DNA of 10,161 nt from Methylovulum sp. (GCA_028713595.1 JAQTNZ010000044.1:1-10161), one strand, 5' to 3'; shown: positions 1-6,030, numbered from the stretch's first letter. Translations and numbers: made by a program. The notes: generated from the letters alone by a model not told the origin.

Positions 1-52
1 TATCAATGTGCCGATTGAAGGGCCTTATAAGGCGGATCATTACCGCTATTGA
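1..52 (+). CDS. ahcY: Adenosylhomocysteinase, C-terminal end (partial)
   Basis: Only the last 16 codons and the stop (TGA at 50-52) are inside the window, read from base 2. They end in GPYKADHYRY, which is the near-invariant C-terminus of S-adenosylhomocysteine hydrolase (usual form GPYKPDHYRY). In this family the terminal Lys-Tyr region of one subunit contributes to NAD binding in the neighbouring subunit of the tetramer. The enzyme splits S-adenosylhomocysteine into adenosine and homocysteine. The next gene, metF, supplies the methyl donor that turns homocysteine into methionine, so the order makes metabolic sense. The call rests on a short tail but the tail is very distinctive. Confidence 0.85.
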   Translation, partial: INVPIEGPYKADHYRY

Positions 53-81
53 GGGTTGCCTAACTCTGTTGGGTTAGTTTA

Positions 82-115
82 AAAAGGCGCGGCATTTAAA
101 ATGTCCGCGCCTTTT
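82..115 (+). terminator. Rho-independent terminator after ahcY
   Basis: An 11-bp perfect stem AAAAGGCGCGG (82-92) pairs with CCGCGCCTTTT (105-115). The 12-nt loop can itself close with CATTT/AAATG (93-97 with 99-103). The right arm ends in TTTT, giving the U-run on the + strand, and the left arm supplies the matching A-run for the - strand. It lies 30 bases after the ahcY stop and about 60 bases before metF. It should therefore cut or attenuate read-through from ahcY into metF. Confidence 0.85.
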
Positions 116-173
116 GTACTTAAATGGGGTGTCCAACTGGCTATGGTTTCAAGTTTAAGATACGGAATATAAA

Positions 174-1019
174 ATGCAACTACACAAAAAACATCCGCAA
201 TTGTTCAGTTTTGAGTTTTACCCGCCCAAAACCGAGGAAGGGGCGGCTAGTTTACAGCTAGTCCATAGCCAATTGGCGAAACTCAACCCCGATTTTTTCT
301 CGGTGACGTTTGGTGCGGGCGGTTCCACCCGCGACAAAACCTTTGATACGGTGGTCGATATCCAGGCCAAAGGCATTGCCGCCGCCCCGCATTTGTCGTG
401 TGTCGCTTCCACCAAAGCCAATATCCGTACTATCCTTAAAGAGTATCAGGATAACGGTATCAGCAAAATTGTCGCTTTGCGCGGTGATTTGCCATCAGGC
501 ATGATGTCCGCTGGCGAATTCCGTTATGCCAATGAATTGGTCGAATTTATCCGTCAGGAAACCGGCGGCTATTTTCAAATCCATGTCGCCGCTTACCCGG
601 AAGTGCATCCGCAAGCCGTCAATGCGGCCACCGATTTCCAAAACTTTAAGCGCAAGGTCGAGGCCGGGGCTGATGCCGCGATCACCCAGTATTTTTATAA
701 TGCCGAAGCGTATTTTTATTTTGTCGATAATTGCGAAAAGCAAGGCATTGACATACCGATAGTGCCGGGCATTATGCCGATTAACCAATATACGCAGTTG
801 TTCCGTTTTTCCGAGATGTGCGGGGCGGACATTCCGCGCTGGATGCGTAAAAAGCTGGAGAGTTACGGTGATGACCGTGCGTCCATCCAAGCCTTTGGTG
901 TGGAGCTGGTGACAGACCTTTGCCAACGCTTGCTCGATAACGGTGCGCCAGGGCTGCATTTTTATACCATGAACCAATCCGCCTTGACCTTGGCGATCTT
1001 GGCAAACCTGCGCCAGTAA
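174..1019 (+). CDS. metF: Methylenetetrahydrofolate reductase
   Basis: This FAD enzyme reduces 5,10-methylene-THF to 5-methyl-THF with NADH in the cytoplasm, feeding methionine synthase. At 281 aa it is close to the E. coli protein (296 aa) and is a single TIM-barrel catalytic domain without the eukaryotic regulatory tail. Visible motifs are FSFEFYPPKTEEG (11-23, catalytic Glu14, equivalent to E. coli Glu28), VTFGAGGSTRDKT (44-56), HLSCV (73-77), ALRGDLP (101-107, Asp105 as the folate/flavin-contacting Asp), AITQYFYN (169-176, folate-binding Gln172), PIVPGIMPI (195-203) and APGLHFYTMN (258-267). The ATG at 174 has GGA seven bases upstream, a modest ribosome site. It follows ahcY in the same direction but behind a terminator, so it probably has its own weak promoter in 116-173 or lives on read-through. 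I see no convincing -35/-10 pair there. Confidence 0.97.
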   Translation: MQLHKKHPQLFSFEFYPPKTEEGAASLQLVHSQLAKLNPDFFSVTFGAGGSTRDKTFDTVVDIQAKGIAAAPHLSCVASTKANIRTILKEYQDNGISKIVALRGDLPSGMMSAGEFRYANELVEFIRQETGGYFQIHVAAYPEVHPQAVNAATDFQNFKRKVEAGADAAITQYFYNAEAYFYFVDNCEKQGIDIPIVPGIMPINQYTQLFRFSEMCGADIPRWMRKKLESYGDDRASIQAFGVELVTDLCQRLLDNGAPGLHFYTMNQSALTLAILANLRQ

Positions 1020-1027
1020 GCATTTAA

Positions 1028-1062
1028 GCACCCCGAAAGACACAAGCCGTGCTTCGGGGTGT
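1028..1062. terminator. Stem-loop between convergent metF and SulP gene
   Basis: CACCCCGAA (1029-1037) pairs with TTCGGGGTG (1053-1061), with a G-U pair outside (1028/1062) and an inner CAC/GTG helix (1041-1043 with 1049-1051). It fills the short gap between the metF stop and the SulP stop, so it can serve both strands. Neither side has a strong U-run, so it may act as an end-protecting hairpin or a weak terminator rather than a classical intrinsic one. Confidence 0.55.
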
Positions 1063-1068
1063 CCGCGT

Positions 1069-2838
1069 TTAGCCTAAAGCCTTGACCGCGTCTTCGGTTC
1101 TGGCAAAGACTTTGCCGGGTTTGAGTTGCTCGAAAAAATCGGTTTTTTCCAACTTATCCAGCACCTGATCTTGGGTTTCCGACAGGTTCAAGGATTTCCC
1201 CAACGCTTGCAGACCTTGGTTAAAAATTTCCAAGGCATCCAACGCCGTGGCATCTATATCATTGACCGCGCTGAGTATCAGCACGATATGGCGGGTGTTG
1301 GGCTGGCGTTTCAGCTCGCCGGCCAGATAGTCTTCAATATAACTGACATTGGCGAAAGTGATGCTTTCATCTATGCGCACCAGTAACAAATGGTGCCAGG
1401 TTTCGACGCTATGGCGTTTGATGTTGCGGAAATGCTCGGTGTCCGGCACGCGTCCGACCACGGCGATATGCGGTTGGCTGGCTTTGCGCAAATGGCTGGC
1501 AATGGTCAAGATAATCCCCAAGGTGATGCCTTGCTCAATGCCGAACACCAGCACGCCCAATAAGGTCGCCAATTCCGCCATGCCATCGCCGCTATCGTAT
1601 TGCCAGGTATGGATAATATGCTTGATACGCACCAGCCGGAAAATGGCGACCAAGATAATTGCCGCCAAAGCCGCTTTGGGGATGTTCTCAAACGATGAGC
1701 TGAAAAATATCACCGACAAGCCAAGCAGGGTGGCGGCAATCAACATCGCCATTTGCGTGCGGGCACCTGCCGAAAAATTCACCATCGTCCGGCTAAAGCC
1801 GCCCGCCACTGGCATCCCCCCGAAAACCGCCGCCGTTAAATTGGCGCTGCCCAAGGCGATCAACTCCTGGTTGGGGATGATTTTCTCGCCCCTGAGGTTG
1901 GCAGTGACTTTGGCAATGGCGACGCTCTCAACATACGAGATTAAGCCGATAAAACCGGCATAAGGCAGTAGCAGCCGCCATTTTTCGGCATCGGGAAAAG
2001 TAATGGCGGGTGTCGGGAAACCCTGTGGTAAAGGGCCGACAATGGACACTGAATGTCCCGCCAATTGCCCATAACTGACCGCCAAGGTGGACAGTATGAC
2101 GATCAATAAAGGCCCGCATTTGCTGATGGCGGTGACTAGGGACAGGTTCACGCCTAATCTTTTTAGCAAACGGGTCAACGGTGAGCCCAGAAATATCAGT
2201 AATGCCAACGAACTCAGGCTGATGGTCAGGGTTGCCGGAGAAAAGCCTTGTGCCGCTTGGGCATAACAGCCCACATCCAGTGCACAGGTAGGCATTTTGA
2301 TGCCCAACACTTGTGGCAATTGATTGACAATAATCAGTAAGGCCGCGCCGCTGGTGAACCCTGCCAACACCGGATGGCTGATAAAATTGACTAGGCTGCC
2401 CATGCGCAGTAGCGCCATCGCCAGCATAATCGCCCCGATTTCCGCCGATAGGATCAGGCCGCTTTCGGCAGGGGTGCCTAGGGCTTGGATTTCGGGGGCG
2501 GTCAAGGCGCTGGCGATCATAATCGCGGCCACCGACACCGGCCCTACCGATAAGGTGCGGCTGGTGCCTAATAAAGCATAGACGACAGGGGGTAGGATGC
2601 TGGCATATAGGCCCAATTGTGGCGGCAAGCCGGCCAGGATTGCGTAGGCAATGCCTTGCGGGACCAGCAAAATGGCGGTGATGATGCCGGCGAACAGGTC
2701 ATCGTTAAAGTCTTGGCGGCGATACTGTTGCAGCCAGCCGATAATGGGCAGAAACTTCGCCAATGCGGCTTCCTCAGAGACCATACCCCGATTCCTATGA
2801 TTGAGCTTTAGATACAGCAAAGATAAATAAGGCGGCAT
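1069..2838 (-). CDS. SulP-family anion transporter with STAS domain
   Basis: An inner-membrane transporter of the SLC26/SulP family. Members carry sulfate, bicarbonate or other small anions, and the substrate cannot be read from sequence alone. The transmembrane part carries the hallmark block LVPQGIAYAILAGLPPQLGLYASILPPVVYALLGTSR (about residues 58-94) followed by SVGPVSVAA, and further hydrophobic helices run to about residue 455. A STAS domain fills about 475-585, with the NDIDATALDALE turn near 526-537. The length, 589 aa, is normal. The ATG at 2838 has GGGGA seven bases upstream. A second ATG at 2784 (residue 19) has AGGA eight bases upstream and gives the family-typical beginning, so the true protein may be 571 aa. 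It sits 61 nt downstream of the persulfide dioxygenase-rhodanese gene with no terminator between, so the two are probably co-transcribed. That context favours a sulfur oxyanion (sulfate or sulfite) as cargo, which is inference. Confidence 0.93.
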   Translation of the reverse strand: MPPYLSLLYLKLNHRNRGMVSEEAALAKFLPIIGWLQQYRRQDFNDDLFAGIITAILLVPQGIAYAILAGLPPQLGLYASILPPVVYALLGTSRTLSVGPVSVAAIMIASALTAPEIQALGTPAESGLILSAEIGAIMLAMALLRMGSLVNFISHPVLAGFTSGAALLIIVNQLPQVLGIKMPTCALDVGCYAQAAQGFSPATLTISLSSLALLIFLGSPLTRLLKRLGVNLSLVTAISKCGPLLIVILSTLAVSYGQLAGHSVSIVGPLPQGFPTPAITFPDAEKWRLLLPYAGFIGLISYVESVAIAKVTANLRGEKIIPNQELIALGSANLTAAVFGGMPVAGGFSRTMVNFSAGARTQMAMLIAATLLGLSVIFFSSSFENIPKAALAAIILVAIFRLVRIKHIIHTWQYDSGDGMAELATLLGVLVFGIEQGITLGIILTIASHLRKASQPHIAVVGRVPDTEHFRNIKRHSVETWHHLLLVRIDESITFANVSYIEDYLAGELKRQPNTRHIVLILSAVNDIDATALDALEIFNQGLQALGKSLNLSETQDQVLDKLEKTDFFEQLKPGKVFARTEDAVKALG

Positions 2839-2899
2839 ATCATCGTCCCCTGTGCGGTGTGTACTGAAAAACGGTTATCCTGTCGCTTGCCAACATCCC

Positions 2900-3988
2900 T
2901 CAGCCGGCCTTTTGCCAAGCCTCAAAACCACCGGCCATAGACAAGACATTTTTGTAACCCAATTCCTGCATACTGTGTGCCGCCAAGGCCGAGCGCCCGC
3001 CTGTGCGGCAATAAATCAGCACCGCCTTGGCTTTGTCCGCCAACTCCGGGACAGCGCCTATCTTAAATTCCAACACGCCGCGCGGCAGCAGGACGGCATT
3101 GTCAATATGGCCGGCCGCATATTCGCTTTCTTCGCGGGTATCGACCAGCACCAAATTGCCTTCGTTAAGCAGTTGTTTGGCCGTTGCCACCGTGACTTCG
3201 GTGATCTGCTGTTTGGCTTGGGCGACCAAATCTTGCACTGTCCATGCCTGTCTGAGCGGGGCGTTTTGCTCACGCACCACAATCGCGTCTTGGCGTTCAT
3301 TTTCGTCCAAGCCGCAATAACGGTTGGCGGGGACAGCCTCGTCAATCAAACGCGGTTTCGGCAAGTTTAGGTTGGCCATAATGTCGATGAATTGCTCACG
3401 CGATTTGCCCGACAAACGCGGGTTGGTCTCCCGTTCTTGGGCAATGCAACTGACCCAGCGGCCCTGATAGTCATGCCCTGGATAAACCAAGGTTTCAGCG
3501 GGTAAGGTGAACAGGCGTTGGGTGATGCAATCGTACAACGCCCCGGCATCGCCACCTTGAAAATCGGTGCGCCCACAACCGCCAATAAATAAGGAATCGC
3601 CGGTAAACACACGGTCACGCCATAAAAACGACAGGCTGCCTCGGGTATGGCCCGGAGTGGCGATCACCTTGATCTGTTCGCCTTCGCCAAAGGTAAAAAT
3701 ATCGCCATCCTGGATTTGGATGTCGGCGGTGGTCGCACCACACAATTCGCTGACCGCCGTTTGTGCGCCCAAACGTTGGCGCAACAGGCCGCCTGCGGTG
3801 ATGTGGTCGGCATGGACATGGGTTTCCAAGGTGTATTTCAATTGCAAATCGTGCGCGGCCAATAGGGCGATGTAATCGTCGATATGGGTGTTGACCGGAT
3901 CAATAAATACGGCATCTTTGCTGACAGGGTCGGCAATCATGTAAGTGTAAGTCCAGGTTTCTGCATCGAATAATTGTTTGAATAACAT
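2900..3988 (-). CDS. Persulfide dioxygenase-rhodanese fusion (ETHE1-like)
   Basis: A cytoplasmic two-domain enzyme of sulfane-sulfur metabolism, 362 aa. Residues 1-240 are a metallo-beta-lactamase fold of ETHE1 type: THVHADH (56-62), TPGHTRG (111-117), FTGDSLFIGGCGRTDFQGGDA (128-148) and YPGHDYQG (169-176). By comparison with human ETHE1 the single Fe(II) would be held by His57, His114 and Asp131, while Cys138 and Arg140 match the conserved CGR of that family. Residues about 262-362 are a rhodanese domain with loop CRTGGRS and catalytic Cys327. In known fusions (Burkholderia PRF) the dioxygenase oxidises glutathione persulfide to sulfite, and the rhodanese moves sulfane sulfur between glutathione and sulfite/thiosulfate. 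The fusion supports that role over glyoxalase II. The start is firm: ATG with GAGG seven bases upstream. It is first in a likely operon with the SulP gene, under a predicted sigma-54 promoter. All key residues seen are intact. Confidence 0.93.
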   Translation of the reverse strand: MLFKQLFDAETWTYTYMIADPVSKDAVFIDPVNTHIDDYIALLAAHDLQLKYTLETHVHADHITAGGLLRQRLGAQTAVSELCGATTADIQIQDGDIFTFGEGEQIKVIATPGHTRGSLSFLWRDRVFTGDSLFIGGCGRTDFQGGDAGALYDCITQRLFTLPAETLVYPGHDYQGRWVSCIAQERETNPRLSGKSREQFIDIMANLNLPKPRLIDEAVPANRYCGLDENERQDAIVVREQNAPLRQAWTVQDLVAQAKQQITEVTVATAKQLLNEGNLVLVDTREESEYAAGHIDNAVLLPRGVLEFKIGAVPELADKAKAVLIYCRTGGRSALAAHSMQELGYKNVLSMAGGFEAWQKAG

Positions 3989-4016
3989 AAGGTCGCCTCG
4001 TGTGTTTGCGGGTTAA

Positions 4017-4038
4017 CGTGCTGGAGTAGTCCGGCACG
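4017..4038. other. Hairpin in the leader of the persulfide dioxygenase mRNA
   Basis: CGTGCTGGA (4017-4025) and TCCGGCACG (4030-4038) form a 9-bp inverted repeat with one mismatched position (a G-U pair in + strand RNA, an A-C mismatch in - strand RNA) and a 4-base loop. Its edge lies 28 bases upstream of the gene start, between the predicted transcription start and the ribosome site. It could be an mRNA stem or a protein-binding site. No U-run suggests termination on the - strand. Confidence 0.4.
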
Positions 4039-4063
4039 GTTTTATAGTTCTTTAACGATATAA

Positions 4064-4079
4064 AGCAAGCCTTGTGCCG
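4064..4079 (-). promoter_or_regulatory. Sigma-54 (RpoN) promoter, -24/-12 type
   Basis: Read on the - strand, the sequence CGGCACAAGGCTTGCT compares with the RpoN consensus TGGCACG-N4-TTGCW. The GG (-24) and GC (-12) pairs are exactly ten bases apart, GGCAC and TTGC are both intact, and the last W is T. Only the first T and the G after GGCAC differ. Transcription would start near 4053 and give a leader of about 65 nt to the ATG at 3988. The site points straight at the persulfide dioxygenase-rhodanese gene. Sigma-54 control of persulfide dioxygenase genes through FisR-type activators is known in Cupriavidus, so the match also fits biologically. Confidence 0.65.
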
Positions 4080-4131
4080 TTTTTATAAGGTGTTGTTATA
4101 GTAGGGTAAGCTTAAATGGTGTATGCCATAG

Positions 4132-4200
4132 TGTTTCAAAATTTATGGATATGAACCGTTTTTATGTTTCATATAAAAATAATGAATCATTATTGAAACA
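4132..4200. promoter_or_regulatory. Candidate enhancer (UAS) for the sigma-54 promoter
   Basis: The heptamer TGTTTCA occurs at 4132-4138 and 4165-4171, and its inverse TGAAACA at 4194-4200. Nested between the last two is a 17-bp palindrome, AATAATGA-A-TCATTATT (4178-4194). The block lies about 80-150 bp upstream of the predicted start at 4053, the usual position for binding sites of sigma-54 enhancer-binding proteins. The AT-rich stretch could also help DNA bending. I cannot assign it to a named regulator, and it could equally serve the divergent side. Confidence 0.4.
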
Positions 4201-4238
4201 ATGCTGCCCATCACCGTGTTTGAGTCAATGCTAAGGGC

Positions 4239-4260
4239 ATGGCGTAAAAAAATACGTCAT
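4239..4260. repeat. Inverted repeat upstream of the hsp20 promoter
   Basis: ATGGCGTA (4239-4246) and TACGTCAT (4253-4260) are inverted copies with one mismatch (G-U in RNA), separated by six A residues. The repeat ends five bases before the -35 element of the predicted hsp20 promoter. It could be an operator or simply a chance palindrome. Confidence 0.3.
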
Positions 4261-4265
4261 CTGCG

Positions 4266-4293
4266 CTTGAAATTTTGCCAAGCCCACCCATTA
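4266..4293 (+). promoter_or_regulatory. Sigma-32 heat-shock promoter of hsp20
   Basis: CTTGAAA (4266-4272) is a perfect heat-shock -35 element. ACCCATTA (4286-4293) matches seven of eight bases of the CCCCATTA-type -10 element. The 13-base spacer is within the sigma-32 range. Transcription would begin near 4300, leaving a leader of about 60 nt before the Hsp20 ATG at 4361. The gene downstream is a classical heat-shock gene, which supports the call. Confidence 0.7.
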
Positions 4294-4300
4294 TTGTCAG

Positions 4301-4360
4301 CGGGTACCCAATAATTTGTTTATTTGTAACGTGTTATCATTCAATGTATTGGAGGTTATT
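4301..4360 (+). promoter_or_regulatory. hsp20 leader, possible RNA thermometer
   Basis: In the predicted leader, CAATA (4309-4313) can pair with TATTG (4347-4351), and ACC (4306-4308) can pair with GGT (4354-4356), leaving GA (4352-4353) as a two-base bulge. This weak helix would cover the Shine-Dalgarno GGAGG (4351-4355), as in leaders of many bacterial small heat-shock genes. The helix is short and was found by eye with no energy calculation, so this is a candidate only. Confidence 0.3.
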
Positions 4361-4795
4361 ATGGCTATTGTCCGTTATCAGCCTTGGGGCTTGTTAAACC
4401 AACTGCAAAAAGAATTGGAGCGTGATTACCGAAACGGCGGTGAAGGTTCGATTGCCACTGCGGAATGGGCACCGGCGGTGGATATTAAGGAAGAAAACGA
4501 CAAGTTCGTGTTGCACGCCGATATTCCCGGAGTCAAGCCCGAAGATATGGATATCAGCATGGACGATGGTGTGTTGACCATAAGGGGTGAAAAAAAGACC
4601 GAAGCCACCACTTCACAGGAGGGTTACAAGCGGGTCGAGCGTTCTTATGGTAGCTTTTATAGGCGTTTCAGCTTGCCCGATAGCGCCAATGCCGAGGCTA
4701 TCAGCGCCAAATCCAAGCATGGGGTTTTGGAAGTCACCATCCCCAAGCGTGAGGCCGTACAGCCTAAGAAAATCAACGTCTCTACAGACGAATAA
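4361..4795 (+). CDS. Small heat-shock protein, Hsp20/alpha-crystallin family
   Basis: An ATP-independent holdase chaperone of the cytoplasm, 144 aa, that binds unfolding proteins and forms large oligomers. The alpha-crystallin domain spans about 36-130: it begins at WAPAVDIKEEND, includes LHADIPGVKPEDMDISMDDGVLTIRGEK (51-78), and ends in the diagnostic GVLEVTIPK (121-129). A C-terminal I-x-V tail motif, Ile138-Asn-Val140, is the usual oligomerisation anchor. The frame is open 15 codons further upstream, but the ATG at 4361 is chosen because a full GGAGG lies five bases before it and the family-like N-terminus (MAIVRYQPWGLLNQLQKEL) starts there. It is monocistronic, with a sigma-32 promoter in front and a terminator behind. 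Confidence 0.96.
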   Translation: MAIVRYQPWGLLNQLQKELERDYRNGGEGSIATAEWAPAVDIKEENDKFVLHADIPGVKPEDMDISMDDGVLTIRGEKKTEATTSQEGYKRVERSYGSFYRRFSLPDSANAEAISAKSKHGVLEVTIPKREAVQPKKINVSTDE

Positions 4796-4802
4796 AACCA
4801 TT

Positions 4803-4828
4803 ACGGAGCCTTGCCGGTTCCGTTTTTT
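4803..4828 (+). terminator. Rho-independent terminator of hsp20
   Basis: ACGGAGCC (4803-4810) pairs with GGTTCCGT (4816-4823) through one G-U pair, closing a five-base loop TTGCC. Six T residues (4823-4828) follow. It lies eight bases after the stop codon, so the hsp20 transcript should end here. Confidence 0.8.
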
Positions 4829-4865
4829 GGCAAACACCGGATAGGGTGGGCAAAAGCTGCAAGTA

Positions 4866-4890
4866 ATATTAGCCAAGCTTATGCTAATAT
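4866..4890 (+). promoter_or_regulatory. Possible promoter/operator of the sulfotransferase gene
   Basis: ATATTAGC (4866-4873) and GCTAATAT (4883-4890) are perfect 8-bp inverted repeats around a nine-base loop that contains the palindrome AAGCTT. The right arm carries TGCTAATAT (4882-4890), which resembles an extended -10 element (TGnTATAAT). No good -35 is present. The overlap suggests a promoter with a built-in operator, but this is a reading by eye. Confidence 0.35.
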
Positions 4891-4995
4891 ATGCGATAAT
4901 AAGAAGTTCTTGCATCCAATCTCCCACCGCCTAATGTTTGCGGAGCCGCCTACCGTTGATTGCCGGTGCCCGAACTCTGCAACTGACGCGGGAAG

Positions 4996-5919
4996 ATGGA
5001 TGCGCCTTCCTTTTACGCTTGCCTGTCCCTTATCATGATCCCTGATTTTCTGGTTATCGGCGCACAAAAGTCCGGTACAACTTGGCTGGACCGCAATTTG
5101 CGCAACCATCCCAACATCTGGTTACCGCCTGAAAAAGAAATCCATTTCTTTGATTTCCCGCCGTTAATCCCTTTCTTTTTCCTGTTATTTGCGCCGATGC
5201 GCCCCGTCCGCCATTGGGCGAAAAACCGTATGTTGCGTGACTGGAAGAAAGTGTGTGACGGGGAACAGGCCTGTGCGTGGTATATCCGCTATTATTTTGG
5301 GGTGCGCACCCAAGGCTGGTATGTCTCTTTGTTTAAGCCGGCGGCCCAGCAATGTTGCGGGGAAGTCACGCCCCGTTATGCCATTTTGAGCGAAGCGAAA
5401 ATCGCCAAAGTCCATGCCTTAATGCCGGATGCGAAAATCATCTATCTGCTCCGCAATCCCATTGAGCGTATCTGGTCGGATTTGGCGATGTTTAGCCGCC
5501 CAAAATTCGGTAGCCAAGGATTGCAAGCCGATGATGACGCAGCCATCCAACGCTTTATCAGCAACGCTTCCCACCAAGCCAGCTCCCGCTATGTCAGAAA
5601 CTTGGAACGCTGGGGCACGTTTTATCCGCCCGAACAGATGTTTATCGGCTTTCAAGGGCAGATCCGTGATAACCCGGAGCAATTGCTGAAAGATGTTTGC
5701 CAATTTTTGGCGGTTGATGCCTCCGATGAGCATATTTCCAAAATGGCTAAACAACGCATCAATTCCCATGATTACCCCGACATGCCACCCGGCATCGCTA
5801 AGGCCCTTGCCAAGTTGTTCATCAGTGATATTGAAATGCTGCACCAGCGTTTTGACAATGAATATACCGCGCAATGGCTGGCTTCTGCACAAGGTTATCT
5901 GGATGAAGGGAAGGGCTAA
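4996..5919 (+). CDS. PAPS-dependent sulfotransferase
   Basis: A sulfotransferase that would move sulfate from PAPS to a hydroxyl or amino acceptor; the acceptor is unknown. The 5'-phosphosulfate loop is IGAQKSGTTWLDRNL (21-35, with Lys25), followed by the usual HPNIWLPPEKEIHFFD. The 3'-phosphate site is YLLRNPIERIWSDLAMFSR (150-168, with Arg153 and Ser161). A later block, RYVRNLERWGTFYPPEQMFIGFQGQIRDNPEQLL, is typical of the bacterial heparan-sulfotransferase-like group. A very hydrophobic patch (PPLIPFFFLLFAP, 55-67) is unusual and may touch the membrane. Start: an in-frame stop at 4984 limits the choice. The ATG at 4996 has only GGGA two bases away. The ATG at 5035 gives the family-like beginning MIPDFLVIGAQKSGTT but has no Shine-Dalgarno, so 5035 is a real alternative. 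No polysaccharide or glycan cluster surrounds it. Confidence 0.9.
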   Translation: MDAPSFYACLSLIMIPDFLVIGAQKSGTTWLDRNLRNHPNIWLPPEKEIHFFDFPPLIPFFFLLFAPMRPVRHWAKNRMLRDWKKVCDGEQACAWYIRYYFGVRTQGWYVSLFKPAAQQCCGEVTPRYAILSEAKIAKVHALMPDAKIIYLLRNPIERIWSDLAMFSRPKFGSQGLQADDDAAIQRFISNASHQASSRYVRNLERWGTFYPPEQMFIGFQGQIRDNPEQLLKDVCQFLAVDASDEHISKMAKQRINSHDYPDMPPGIAKALAKLFISDIEMLHQRFDNEYTAQWLASAQGYLDEGKG

Positions 5920-5952
5920 AGCGGCTATTGTTGAGCCAGCCGCTTTAGTTTT
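5916..5952 (+). terminator. Rho-independent terminator of the sulfotransferase gene
   Basis: A perfect 11-bp stem, CTAAAGCGGCT (5916-5926) with AGCCGCTTTAG (5938-5948), closes an 11-base loop and is followed by TTTT. The stop codon TAA (5917-5919) lies inside the left arm, so gene end and terminator overlap. Confidence 0.88.
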
Positions 5953-6001
5953 ATGAATGTGCGAGGGAGGAAGTTTGGACAAAAAATCCCGAAAATTTGC
6001 A

Positions 6002-6030
6002 GGGTTAGGGTATTGCCCATGGACTAACCC
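6002..6030. repeat. Extragenic palindrome between convergent genes (copy 1)
   Basis: GGGTTAG (6002-6008) and CTAACCC (6024-6030) form a perfect 7-bp inverted repeat. AAATT (5994-5998) and AATTT (6031-6035) can extend it past a bulge. No U-run follows on either strand. Its role is unknown. Confidence 0.45.

Noticed and set aside
495..1043. 182-codon open frame on the - strand opposite metF
   Set aside because: It mirrors the strongly conserved metF frame, has no ribosome site and no recognisable protein features.
1349..1963. 204-codon open frame on the + strand opposite the SulP gene
   Set aside because: It is a shadow of the conserved transporter; low-complexity, basic translation without a ribosome site.
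2839..2899. Search for a terminator or promoter between the dioxygenase and SulP genes
   Set aside because: No stem-loop with U-run and no promoter pair was found, so the genes are treated as one operon.
4316..4360. 15-residue N-terminal extension of Hsp20 from an upstream ATG
   Set aside because: GGAGG at 4351-4355 clearly serves the ATG at 4361, and the extension is not family-like.
5419..5982. 187-codon open frame on the - strand opposite the sulfotransferase gene
   Set aside because: It is a shadow of the sulfotransferase frame and would cross its terminator hairpin; no domain seen.
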